Shown here one piece after another: positions 19,024-32,100 of a stretch of 64,000 nt of DNA. Below the pieces are notes generated by a model. It saw only the letters and a program-made list of their open reading frames with translations. It searched no databases and was not told the origin of the DNA. Every line of letters begins with the position of its first letter. Within the stretch, counting starts at the first letter, position 1. The DNA is from Sphaerolaimus hirsutus (lineage: Eukaryota; Nematoda; Chromadorea; Monhysterida; Sphaerolaimidae), in contig OZ038456.1 of the NCBI GenBank assembly GCA_964036195.1, positions 27,133,792 through 27,197,791 of the forward strand, read 5' to 3'. Position numbers and translations under genes: made by a program.

Positions 19024-19281
19024 CCGTATATCCTCGAATTACCCCCGGGGGTTTATTTTTTCAGAGTGAAAATTTTGAGAGAAAAACGTGAAAAATGCAA
19101 AAATAACCACCATTTATAAGTTTTTACAGCCTTATATAAGGATGTAGATGGTATTAACGATGTTCTAACGTAACACAGTAAGTGTTTTGAACGTCTGTTA
19201 TGCATTTCCCGGACCACAAATTCATAGTGCACATTTTGAGTGGGGTATTTCGAGGGGGGGGGGTATTTCGAGGAAATACGG
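19024..19281. mobile_element. TA-inserted MITE, haplotype 1 only
   Basis: CCGTATATCCTCGAATTACC to GAGGAAATACGG between GGAATCTA and TACATGGAATC. The minus-strand haplotype near 51225 reads GGAATCTACATGGAATC, an exact empty site with one TA. This fixes both ends and the TA duplication. Confidence 0.92.
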
Positions 19282-19283
19282 TA

Positions 19284-19993
19284 CATGGAATCCCGATCAT
19301 TTTATGTGTTGAACGAACCAGATCGGCCAAGAAAGTGAGAGAGTAAAATGACCCGGAAACATAGTAAAATAACTTATTTTTATAGACCCCCTTATCTCGG
19401 GACTGGGAGATTATTCGAGGAAACCAAACAATTTTTCGTGACCCCGCCCCAAACCAAACATCTCGAATGGCATCAAGATCGGCTAACGTACACGGTATAC
19501 TCGGCGGACATGATGCTCTGCCCTCGCACTCATTTATGTCTCACGTTGGAAGCGTGCCAATGATGATAACGCAGGCGATTTTTGAAAAAAAGATTAAAAA
19601 ATCATTGTTGTGAATAAGTTAACGTTTAGCATTATTACAAAGTTTACTTTTTCCAACTTTTTATGAAAATCGCATGCGCAAAAAATCGTTGGCACGCTTC
19701 CAGCGGGAACCACGCGTGCAGGGTGTAAGGTAACTGGAGTATACAACGGAATGGAACGATACGAATGTCTGGTGCCCCCCCCCCCACCATAAAATGCCAC
19801 CCCTGATTTATTTCCTGGGACTGGGAGGCATATTTTACAATTGTTATTACACTTCACATCCTTAAATTACTGTCGTCGATTATCATAATGACTCTAATTA
19901 ACACAACGACTCAAAAACACAGGGAAAACGTGTCAACGGTTGATGTTAATTAAAAAAATCAAATGAGCTAACAACTCGATAATTACTGATCAG
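19284..19993. other. Intergenic or TMD0-proximal DNA with CTTATCTCGGGACTGG repeat
   Basis: Contains CCCCCTTATCTCGGGACTGG (19388) and a reverse-complement end near 19800, matching haplotype 2 at 50940-51120 and the centre of 4972-5523. No convincing exon found, although the N-terminal ABCB6-like exons are expected upstream. Confidence 0.5.
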
Positions 19994-20171
19994 CATGTTT
20001 TGGTGGCGGCGTAAATATGAACCTCTACTATCGACAAAAATCAAGACATCAGCAGGAGAAAAGAAATACAACACATCAAACACTTCCATGGAAAAATTGA
20101 GAACCAACCGTGGGCAAGATGCCAATACGAATGTTGCTAATGGTAATGCTGGACAACAGAAAGAACATCAG
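19994..20171 (+). CDS. ABCB6: ABCB6-like linker exon, haplotype 1
   Basis: Acceptor TGATCAG ends at 19993 and donor GTTTTT follows 20171 in phase 0. Encodes [16 protein letters not shown] and a low-complexity Asn/Gln-rich tail. The minus-strand copy at 50176-50353 has the same 178-base length and frame with one visible residue change (H to Q). Position fits the TMD0-to-TMD1 linker. Identification rests on conservation between copies and phase, not on strong family similarity. Confidence 0.6.
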
Positions 20172-23100
20172 GTTTTTGGGGTCTGACGTCTTTCTGGGTT
20201 GAATAAAAAACTTGAAAACATGAAAATAATGGATTTATCGGTGACGTTTGATTTGTCGCATCACCTTCTATTTATCGTTATGCTGTAACTCTGGCTTAAA
20301 GGCTATCTTAAATACTTTTTCTGTACTCGAGTACTTTCAAAAAGTATGCCACATATCCTCGAATAACACCACCTCGAACTGCTCCCCTATGTTGGCGAGG
20401 TAAGGAAAGATAACACCCCATTTGAATATCCCCCCTCTTGAATAACTCCCCCTCTGGTTGAAAAAGATGCTGCAAAATTTACAAAAATGATTGATGAAAA
20501 TAGAAAAGAATGTTAACCTTCTGAAAATAGAAAATAATCAATTCTACTCTATGTCATTGCATGCAATCACCTGGCGTAGCTGATTTATCATTTGATTTTT
20601 CTTCAGCTGGCATAAAATTGCAGCGTAAAATCAAAATTTTTGAATTTTCAGAATCAAATAGAAGTGACCGTGGACCCTTGGTCACAATGGAGGTATTGAT
20701 AAACATATTGTCCATGAAAAATTGCAGACCTGTATCATCATTCACTGTCATGTAATCTATTTTGCGATGGAATTTTACGCTGGAATTTTATGTCCGAGCT
20801 GTCATCGCAGCATTTAGAAAAAATACCTACTCCTCGAATAGTGATGTGAAAAGCGCCAGAACTTTTGTGCCAAGCACCAAAAGCGCTACGGCGCTTTTCC
20901 GACCATTAGCGCCAAGCGCCAATGGCGCCAGAGCAAAATGGCACCAAGCGTCATAAGCGCCATTGCGCTTTTTGCTTTGGCGCTAGCGCCAAGCGCCAGC
21001 GCCAGACATTTTGTTCCTGGCGTCGGTCAAAAATAGCGCCAGGCGCCAAAAGCGCCATGGCGTTTTTCATGGGCATGGCGCCAAGCGCCACAGGAAAATA
21101 GCCTTAAGCGCCAAACGCGCCATGGCGCTTTTTGCTTTGGCGCTAGCACCACGCACCGGCGCCATGGCGCTTTTACATCACTATCCTCGAATAACCCACC
21201 TCAAAAAGTTCTGACGTAATAATAACTCCCCTGGGGCCTTATTCGAGGATATACAGTATGTAAAAGGACCTTTTTCAGAGGGAACATAAACATATGTACT
21301 GACTGAGCACTTCTTGTGTATATGTGTTTTGCGAGTAAAAGTGTATACCGTATTTCCACGATATACCCCCTCACCTCGAAATACCACCCTCAAATGGACA
21401 CTATGAGTTTATAAACCCCCCCCCTCGAAATACCCCCCCCCCAAATAAAGTGTATAAAGAACGTAAATGACAAAAGCTACAGTTTGTGATCCGGGAAACG
21501 TAGAACACACGTTAAAAACAATGACTGTGTTATGTTAGAACAGGGTTTGTACCGTCTACGTACCTATAGAGTCCAGAGTTGTTAAAATACCGGTATTTTT
21601 GGAAAGTGTAAGCGTAAGCATAAATACACTCTCCAAATTTTGAGTATGGATACTAAAAGCGTAAGGTATTTTTTAAAATACCTAGGAAAGCGTAAAAAAG
21701 CGTAAGCGTAAATTTTTTTTAGAAAATGCTCTTGCTGTTGAGCATCGCAGAATTGATGATTTAGATGGCTTATTAGACGTATAGACATCGAGTGACGCAA
21801 AAGGATGTGATGGAAAATCACGATGTATTGGCCCCTGGTGGCCTTGATGCTAGCGCCAAAGCGCCTCTTGCGGTGTTTCTGGTGCTCGGTGCCATTCTTT
21901 CTGGCTCCATTGGTGATGGCATTTGGAAAATCACCATGGCGCTTGTCTCTGATTCTATCAGATACAATTTTGATACTAGCAGGGAGGGGGATTGAGATCA
22001 ATGACTACCCCCCCCCCCAATTGGTGACCCCTTGAGTGGTGTGTTGTTATGCCAGCAGGCAAGTTCCTTCCTTCTGTATTTGTGCATCCTTCTGCACAAA
22101 ATGATTATCATCATCACAGAATTTCATCTCAAGTGTTTTTCATCTTGTGCTGACTCATTGTGCTAATTCAGACTCGGTATTGTCGTCTGCGACAATAACG
22201 TCCTCCGAATACAATATCAGCCCCGAAATTCACGTTCTTGTTCACTTTTTTCCCCTCAGTTTTATGCTTTTTCAAACTTTTTACGCTTTCAGTACCCGGG
22301 ATTCAGTATTTCGGCCGAGAAAGCGTAACAAAAGTGTACGGGTATTTTACAAAAGCGTAAGCGTAAGCGTAAGTATAAATACCCATTTACCCGGGTATTT
22401 CGGGTTTTTGATAGAGTCTTATACATGGCGGTTTTTTTTTGCATTTTTCGACGTCTGTGTACGTACTACATTACAGACAACAATTTTGTACAGGGATTTC
22501 AAAAATTTTCTTGCGAAAAAATATTCCCTCCCCCTCGAAATACCCCCCTCGTTTAACCCCCTCAAAAATTTCACTCTGAAAAAATAAACGCCCTGGGGCT
22601 GGGGGTATTTCGAGGAAATACAGTACGTTTTCACAACTAGGTACCTATGTAAAAATGTTTGGCACTGAAAACAAGTCCACATCACCGGTTTTTGTTCTCG
22701 CCGGATGGCATGCTATTTACTTTTCTGAATCAAAAACCCAATCGTGAAGTCATCGTTAATGAAATACAAATTGTTCCAAAAAAGAAGAAACCTTCGTCGG
22801 TTTAAATGAATCCATTAAAAAAAAATATTTTTTTTGTGAAAGTGCATAAAAAAGTATCCCATCGCTCGCGCGTCATCGCCGAAAGCATGAGTAATTTCGG
22901 GCGCATATTTTGCGGTCCGCCTATTATAACATGTTTTATTTACGGTTCACCATTTCACGATCATGCAGAAAGTTAGTCCTGGTTTGGGTTTGAAAAGATT
23001 AGCAAAGGATCTATGCAGAGTGTACGGCTATTTGCTGCGGGTCAGAGTAGGGTGTCAAATTTCCGTTTCCGTTTTCCGTTTCCGCTTTTCCGCGGGAAAA

Positions 23101-26100
23101 TTTTTTACCTTTCCATTTTCCATTTTCCGGAAGCTGAAAATTTTTTACCTTTCCGTTTTCCGTTTTTCGGCAGCTGAAAATTTGTTACCTTTCCGTTTTC
23201 CGTTTTCCGGCAGCCAAAAATTTGTTACCTTTCCCTTTCCGTTTTTCCGGCCCCTTTTCAGTTCTCCGGCTGAAAAATTATTACATTTCCATTTCCATTT
23301 TTCCAGGCCATTTTTCCATTTTCTGGCTCGATTTTCAGTTTTCTGGCATTTTCCATTATTTTTCCAATCTGTATTTATCTTTTTTCACTATGGTGTTTTT
23401 AACTACCAGGTTCTTGTGTCATTCATAATTTTTATGTAAAATATCTATTTATGTTTTTATCTGTAAAAAACACAAAGTAATTTTGGACACATACTTTGCA
23501 GTCTGCTGAGCATACTTTTTACTGTTCAGATACATCAAAGTTCACTTTTGCTGAATTCTTATTGTTGTTGTAGTGTACTTTTGCTACCTTTTGATGATTT
23601 TTTGTTGGTTCAGTTAAGCTTGAACTACAAGTGAAGTTATTGGCATGATTTATAGTTGCAGAATGTACAGCTACCACCAGAGTTGTACAAATACTGGTAT
23701 TTTTAGAAAACGTAAACGTAAACGTAAATACCTTTTCCAAATCAAAAGTATAAATACTAAAACGTAAGGTATTTTTAAAATACCAAGGAATACGTAAAAA
23801 AAGCGTAAACGTAAAAATTTTATATGTGTCGTATTTGCCACTGTGCTTTGGAAAATACCATTATTTTCACCTTTGGATGGGTCAATCGCTGATTTCCATG
23901 ATATCTTCATGTTTTTAGCACTACATGCTCACCATAATCAACAACATGAGTGAGACAACTATTATTATCATTAATTATTAACTAATTATTTTAGCAAATT
24001 TCACAAGCCCATGGCTAAATGGTCACTCTACAGCCACCTTTGTAAGGGGAACAGACAGTGATTTCAGTGCATTGAAACTTTCAAAACTGTTTTTAGTCTA
24101 TTTTGGAAAAACACTCCATATCAAATATACTGTGAAATCTGCCACACCTATCTGAAGAGGGTACCTGGAATTGTGTTGAATTTTGAATCATAATAATGAG
24201 ATTTCTTTCACTATTTTGTTCATTATTTGTTGTCAGTCTATTACAAAATACAGTTACCTATATTCTCTGTGCGGCATTGACTATTGTCGGTAAACAAATG
24301 GTGACTATGTGTCGGAGTTTATAAAATGTTTGAGTTATTGTTTGTAATCATCCTAATCGCTGCACTAAAGTGATCGCCACATTATTATGATGATTTTAAG
24401 TGCTCGACGATCAAAATCTGTAGAGAATTCATAAATACGCAGTTACGTCTGAGGGCGCGGCCCCTAAGAAACTACTAAATATCAGAATTTTTACGTTTTC
24501 CATTGTACCCGGGTATTTTGGTCAGGAAAACGTAACAAAACGTAATGGTATTTTTGGAAAACGTAAACGTAAACGTAAATATAAATACCCGAATAACCAA
24601 GTATTTCGGGTAAACGTAAATACGTTTTTCCAACTCTGGCTACCACAATCAAAGCCAAACCGGCAAACTTGCATGCAGGCTTTCCTCCTGCAAATTTGTC
24701 CATTTCCGTGCAAATTTCACTTTATTTTTTCCATTTCCGTGAAAATTTCGCTTTCTATTTTCCGTTTTCCGGCATTTCATTTTTCTGTTTTCCGTTTTCC
24801 GGCCAATAATTTTTTTTACCTTTCCGTTTTCCGTTTTCCACCGAATGAAATTTTTTTTACTTTTCCGTTTTCCGGCCGAGAATTTTTTTTTACCTTTCCG
24901 TTTTTCGCTTTCCGTAAAGTTAAAAATTTTGACCTTTCCGTTTTCCATAAAAGATTTTTTTGACACCCTAGGTCAGAAGAGACACTGCTGTGTGCTTGAA
25001 AGCAATTGTTTCCATCGCTATTACGATTTGCGGCAGGGTGATCAACATTCTAATACCCATCTACACTGCCTCCATTGGTTTGTACACTGCCCACAAGTAC
25101 CGTATTTGCTTGAATAGTTCCCCCCTTGAATAATCCTCCCCTCGAATAATCCCCCCTGTAAGATGAGTGACGAAATAATAATTCCCCCCATTAAAGATTT
25201 GATTAATTTGTTCTACCTAATTTTAACAACAATGGCACATTATTGTGTTTATAAGGCATGTTTCGGGAAATGAGTTGATGGAAACATGCTTGAAAATTTT
25301 TACGAAATAATAATTCCCCCCTTGAATAATTCCCCCCTCGAATAACCCCCCCCTCAAAAATGTATGACGAAATAATAATCCCCAGGGGATTATTCAAGCA
25401 AATACGGTATTTACTTGTATAGCTGTTTTAAATGCGAATAAGTCGGATTAACAGCACAACGATAAAAAACGTGAAACGACAAATTAAACGTCACCGGTAA
25501 ATCGAAAATTAATGTTCGATTCTCGGATTTGAATGAAAAATTTATCATATGGGAGGTGTTAAATTCAAATTTGAATGAAAAATGTGGTATGAAAAATGAT
25601 CCACCGACAAATCAATTTCCCGTTGACACCCTAAAATCAATTTGTCAGTGATTATTGCATGCATTTTTGATTTTAAAGCGTCAACGTGAGCTTGATTTGT
25701 CGGTGGACCATTTTTCATCCAATGTTTTTCATCCAAATTTGAACTTAACATCTTCCATATGACAAATTTTTCATTCAAATTAATGAGTATTGAACATTTA
25801 TTTTCAATTTACCGGTGACGTTTCATTTGTCGTTTCACCTTTTACTTGTCGTTGTGCTGTAAATTCACCATAAGGATTGACAACATTATCTAATAGAATG
25901 ATCATATGCCATGATGAAACCATGTAATCTGGAACTGAAACAAATTTAATGCAAGACGTGAATAATCTGGAGTTAAATTTTTTAGCAGAACCAAAAAACC
26001 TGTAACCAAAAAATGTTTCAACGCCAAACTACCGTATTACCTAAACTGGTGGAAAATTTAAATGAGAAAATACTTTATTGTATTTTACAAATCCCACATG

Positions 26101-29100
26101 CAAGCTGTTAGGCTTTTATCTCGTGCGAGGGTGCCCCCGAGCATTTATTTACTATATATACCCTAGGGGGCACCCTCCTCAGGCCACCCTTGGTGCAGAA
26201 AAATTTTTTAAAATTTTTTCTGGACAATATAAATGAGATCTCCATACAAATTTTTGTTCCCGGTGAAATTTTAATACTTTTTTTCTGGACATTTGAGACC
26301 AAAAAGTTTTTTTACATTGTTAGATTTTAAGTATGTGCAACTTTTCTACCCCCTCAGAACCCCCAGAACCCCACTTTGTTGTGTAGGGGTAGTGGACTGG
26401 GGGTCAAAATATACCCCAACATACCAGTGGGTCAAAAGATGGCTTTGAGCAAGGCACAAGGAATGTTGATTTTTTGAAAATGCATTAACACAAGTGATTT
26501 GTCAGCACACTAAAAAATAGCTGTACACTTTATAGCAGCTGTATTTCGTGCAGAAACTTGGAAATTCTCATTTTAATTTTCTGGAAAAAAATTGACAAAA
26601 AATGTGTATCAATTTGTATTTGCACCCCCACAATAAATAGCTTTATTTATCTTTACTCACATCGCAGTGGACAGCATGATGGCGGGCCTGGGGGCGGGCC
26701 CAAATGCTGACAATAAATTAGCCTTCCAATGGCAAGTGGTTCTGATTTTTGCCACATTGCGTCTGCTGGGCAGCGCGACATTCGCCGGTGGTGTACTCTT
26801 TGGAATCCGTCTACTCTTCTGGGTAGATGTGGAACAGCACATTTCAGCTACACTGAAGCTAGAGCTTTTTGAGCATCTGCAAAAGCTGCCACTCAGTTGG
26901 CACGTGTCCAGAAAAACTGGGCAGATTGCCAGGTAGGTGATTAGTGTCCATAGGGAATTCGTGTATGCAGATAGGGGTTAGGCGACCAGCTTCACAGGTT
27001 ACTTCTGGAATCTACTCAAAATTTGGTAGATTTCAAGAAAAGTGAAAATATGATTAAACCTCTCTGGGAAAACGTTGAAAAAATAATAGTAAATGCATAA
27101 TTTCTTATTTTCTCTAAAAATTTTAAAAATCACAGAACATCTCTCAAAAATCTCTTGAAATTTGATTTTTTTGCTTATATTTGAAAAATAAAGCTCTCCC
27201 AAACAATTTTCAATATTCTGCGCAACACATAAATACTACAATTGTTACACATTCACAGGGTATTGGACCGCGGTCCATTGTCTACAGTTAACATTCTTAC
27301 AAAATGCACATATATGATAGTAGCAACATTGCTGGATATTTTAATTGCTACAATTTATCTTGCTGTGGCCTTTCATTGGACACTGGCAGTCAATACCGTC
27401 ATGATAATTACCAGTTTCATAGGTAAGTGAGTTTGTCTAGTTTTTGTTATTTTGTTGATTGGGATGACCAGGTGTAGTGATGTAAAAAGCGCCAGACTTT
27501 TGGCGCCATGGCGCTTTTGGCATGCGAGCGCCAAGCGCCAATGGCGCCACAGCAAAATAGCGCCAAGCGCCAAAAGCGCCATGGCGCTTTTCTAGGCCAT
27601 GGCGCCAAGCGCCAATGGCGCCACGGGATGATGGCGCCAAGCGCCAATAGCGCCAGCGCCAAAAAAATATGCTGCATAAAGTGCAGCGATGCAAATGCAG
27701 TGCTATCTATTTGTTTGTCAACTGGTTCCCATCCTAATTCAAAGCTTGCTTGACAAGTAACACTATCCAGTATTGTATACACATATACCATATTTCCTCG
27801 AAATACCCCCTTCAATTACTCCTAGGGTGTCAACAAAAACTTTTTGGCGGAAAACGGAAACGGAAACGGAAAATTTTTGGCACATGCTGGAAAACGGAAA
27901 CGGAAATGGAAAAATTTTTGCACTTGACGGAAAACGGAAAACGGAAAAATGGAAGGCCGGAAAACAGAAACGGAAAAATTTGCTGAAATTATGCCGGAAA
28001 CGGAAAAAATTTGCAGAAATTTTGCTGGAAACAGAAAAAAATTTGCAGAAATTTATCCTGAATAAAAAAAATTTGCAGAAATCTCACTACAAATAGGAAA
28101 AATTCACTTCATTGAGAACCTGCATGCATTTTTATGAGTTTGGCTGAAACAGAAAACAGAAAATTGAGCTGGAAAGTGGAAAAAAGTTGGAAAAACAGAC
28201 AATTGAACCGGAAAATGGAAAAAAGCGAAAAAAATGGAAACGGAAATGGAAAAAAAATTTAGCAGCCGGAAAACGGAAACAGTAACGGAAAACAATTTGC
28301 CTGCGGAAAGCGGAAACGGAAAACGGAAAACGGAAAGTTGACACCCTAATTACCCCCCCCTCGAAATACACCCGCCTGGAATAAGGTAGATCATGTATCC
28401 AATGAACATGATGCATTTATAGCTGCGAATTTACATCGCAGCTATACATGGCATTGTTTATGGAACGAACTATGGTAATATGAACAAAATATATCCTATT
28501 TGGTTATCTAATTACGTTTTGGGTACAAAAAACTATACTTTACTACGACCCTTCATAAAAATTATGGAAGGTACTTCATGCCGGTACTTCATACTAGGGT
28601 GTCAAAAAAATTTTTTTACGGAAAACGGAAACGGAAACGGAAAAAAAATTTTAGCAGCCGGAAAACGGAACGGAAAACGGAAAAAAAATTGCACTTGGCG
28701 GAAAACGGAAACGGAAACGGAAAAAAATTTTTGGTGGCCGGAAAACGGAAAAAGGGGCCGGAAAAACGGAAACGGAAAAATGAAATTTGCATGGAAATGG
28801 AATAATTTGCTGAAATTTTGCCAGAAAATGGATAAAATTTGCTAAAATTTTGCTGGAATTGGAAAAAATTTGCTGAAAATTTGCTGGGAACAGAAAAAAT
28901 TTACATAATTGACAATCTACATGAATTTTTTGCCAGTTTGGATGGAACAAAAAACAGAAAGTTGAGCCAAAAAAAGTAAAATGAGGCGGAAAAACAGAAA
29001 ATTGAGGCGGAAAACGGAAAAAAGGCGGAAAAACTGGAAATTGAGCCGGAAAACGGAAAACAGGCGGAAAAACTGAAATTTTAGCCGGAAAACGGAAAAT

Positions 29101-32100
29101 GAGCCGGAAAAACGGAAACGGAAAAAAAGTGGCCGGAAAACGGAACGGAAAACGGAAAAAAAATTTCAGCAGCCGGAAAACGGAACGGAAAACGGAAAAA
29201 ATTTGCCTGCGGAAAACGGAAACGGAAAACGGAAAACGGAAATTTGACACCCTACTTCATACCACAGCAACAATACAACTTCATTTGCAATATGCAACAG
29301 TATGCATTTGAACGCTCGTCATCAAGCCTTGAATTGGGATGAAAACCAGTTGACATAAAATGTCGTTGAAAACTAGTGCGTGTAGGCCCATTTTTTGGTT
29401 AAAGTTTTGAATATCCTTGCAATTGCATGGACATGGTTTACAAAATAAGCATATAGAGGGTTTGTTCTTCCTGTAACACATTTACTTATGTAACTGATGC
29501 AGGCAAGGTCTTTTTACATAAGAAAAATGATTATTTTATTGTACTACTTGGCGCTTTTTTGGCGCTTTATAAAACACTAGCGCCAAGCGCCAATGGCGCC
29601 ACGACATCATAGCGCCAAGCGCCAAAAGCGCCATGGCGCTTTTCGGTAGCACAGCGCCAAGCGCCAATGGCGCCACAGCAAAAAGGCGCCAAGCGCCAAA
29701 AGCGCCATGGCGCTTTTTGCTTTGGCGCTAGCGCCAAGCGCCAGCGCCATGGCGCTTTTACATCACTAACCAGGTGGTGGTTCAAATCCTGGCAAAAATT
29801 CATCAGTGTTGCTGCAATATTGATTCAGCAGGCATGCCCATCGGCATTTGTTATCATTGGCCCACTGCCAATGTTAACTGCACATAAAGTGCCTGTAGTT
29901 TTTTACAAAATTGATATACCGTATTTCCTCGAAATACCCCCCGGGGGGTGATTGTTTCATAGTGGTCCCGAGAGGGGGGGGGGGGGTTAAACGAGGGGGG
30001 GGGGGTATTTCGAGGGAGGGGGGGTTATTATTTCACAAGAAAATTTTTGAAAATCAAGTACGAAATTGTCGTCTGAAACGTACGCAGACGTCGAAAAATG
30101 CAACAAAAACTGCCATTTATAAGGTTCTGTAGACTAATATTAGTATGTACCGTATTTCCTCGAAATACCCCCCCCCCCTTGAAATACCCCCCCTCGTTCT
30201 ACCCCCCCCCCCCCCTCTCGGGACCAATATTTTCGAATTTTCGAATTTTTTCGGAATTTTCGAATTTTTATTCCACCCCTGGAAAAAACACTTAAAAATC
30301 GATTTTTTTTTGAAAAAATTCGAAAATTCGAAAATTCATAAATTCGAAAATAGTTTTCGGATTTTTCAGGGAATTCAAGGGAAAAAAACACATTCTTAGG
30401 TTCTATATGCTAAATCGATCGATAATTGATACGCGGTGCGTCTGGAAAAGTCTATCGAAACAGAAAAAAACGTCAATGAACTTTGAAATGGTATCCATGG
30501 CGGACACAGCGCTGGAATCAGGGAAGCCATTTTAGGGGGTGGGTCCACCAGACTTTGTGTCGCCACATTCTGTTGCACTCAACCAAATTGTTGATTTTAC
30601 ATGGCAGATCTGGCTAGCTGACTTTGAAGCTTAATAACTCGGTCATTTCTTCGCCGATTTGAACCGTTAAATACTTAAAATGATCTGCAGAACATGTAGA
30701 TTCCATATTTGAGGTTGGATTAGTAATGTATAAATTAATTATACAATTTGACCCAGTATTTCAATGTGTAAAAGAAATTTTTCTGAACATGCCATCATAT
30801 ACTTAATAAAAATACTGTATATCCTTGAATAAGTCCCTGGGGGGGTTATTTGTTGTCAGTAATATTTGTGGGGACTTATTCGAGGGTGAGTTATTTGAGG
30901 TGGACTTATTGAAGGATTTATGGTAAATATGTAGATAAAATGTACAACAGAATGGAATGACACAAAAGTCAGGTGGACCACCCCATAACAGCCACCCACA
31001 ATTCCAGCTATGGGTGGACCCGGTCACATTGAGCAATGTGCAGGAATGCACCAAGGACCCATAACTATTTCAACATAACTACTTAACAGCACAAAGCTCT
31101 TAATTCAATATTTTTGCAAAAAAATTCGAAAAGTATGTAAAAAAATTGGAAAATTACCCAAAAAAATTCGAAAATTGCCCAAAAAGATTCAAAAATTCGA
31201 AAATTCGAAAATTAAATTCGAAATTCGAAATTAAGTTGAGGAAAAATTCGAAAATTCGAAAATTCATTTAGGAAAAAACACTTAAAAATTTAAATCATTT
31301 TTTTCGGAGGGTTTGCCATCGTTACAGAACACACGTTAAAACAATGTCGGTGTCACGTTAGAACAGTGTACATACCATCTACATACTAATATTGGTCTAT
31401 AGAACCTTATAAATGGCGGTTTTTGTTGCATTTTTCGACGTCTGCGTACGTTTCAGACGACAATTTCGTACTTGGTTTTCAAAAATTTTCTTGTGAAATA
31501 ATAACCCCCCCCTCGAAATACCCCCCCCCTCGTTTAACCCCCCCTCTCTCGGGACCACTATGAAACAATCACCCCCCCGGGGGTATTTCGAGGAAATACG
31601 GTACATACTAATATTGGTCTACAGAACCTTATAAATGGCGGTTTTTGTTGCATTTTTCGACGTCTGTGTACGCTTCAGACGACAATTTCGTACTTGGTTT
31701 TCAAAAAATGACTTGTGAAATAACAACCCCCCCTCGAAATACCCCCCCCCCCTCGTTTAACCCCCCCCCCCTCTCGGGACCACTATGAAACAATCACCCC
31801 CCGGGGGGTATTTAGAGGAAATACGGTAAATACTTAATATTTTGATAGGGTATTTACTTCTACGTTTTCCAAAAATATGAGTATTGTAACAACTCTAGAA
31901 TTTTGGATTATTGGGTTTTTATGGTACTCCTGGAATTCAAATGTGTGGGCGCGCGCGCCCGTCTGCGCACGTCAGCTGCGCGTTTTTTACTGTCTGGCGC
32001 TTTTTGGCGGTTTTTAAAAGGCTAGCGTCAAGCGCCAATGGCGCCACCGGATAGCAGCGCCAAGCGCCAAAAGCGCCACGGCGCTTTTTGAAGCACGGCG

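Larger units (their letters stand above)
22969..25077 (+). pseudogene. ABCB6: ABCB6-like exon, haplotype 1, interrupted by a 1.9 kb hAT-like element
   Basis: Coding parts are 22969-23047 ([21 protein letters not shown]) and 24971-25077 ([29 protein letters not shown]). Acceptor CATGCAG ends at 22968 and donor GTTTGT follows 25077 in phase 1, which joins in frame to VDSMMAG. The minus-strand copy lacks this insertion, so the exon is naturally contiguous. Plain read-through from the left part runs into element sequence and stops near 23439. If GTAGGG at 23047 and CCCTAG ending at 24971 are used as splice sites, the frame is restored with three extra residues. Confidence 0.75.
27475..29768. mobile_element. 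hAT-like element, TAGTGATGTAAAAAGCGCC family, 2.3 kb, haplotype 1 only
   Basis: Left TAGTGATGTAAAAAGCGCC and right GGCGCTTTTACATCACTA, each followed inward by about 200 bases of GGCGCCAAGCGCCAATGGCG words. Flanked by exact 8-bp ACCAGGTG (27467-27474, 29769-29776). The core holds a CCGTATTTCC-type MITE fragment (27788 on) that contains the hAT-like elements 27823-28348 and 28595-29254. Confidence 0.9.

Noticed and set aside
22147..22587. 146-residue open frame
   Set aside because: It lies across a hAT-like element end and a MITE; no conservation with the haplotype 2 copy was seen.
28651..29250. 199-residue open frame rich in FRFP/SVFR repeats
   Set aside because: It is a translation of the GGAAAACGG word array of a hAT-like element.
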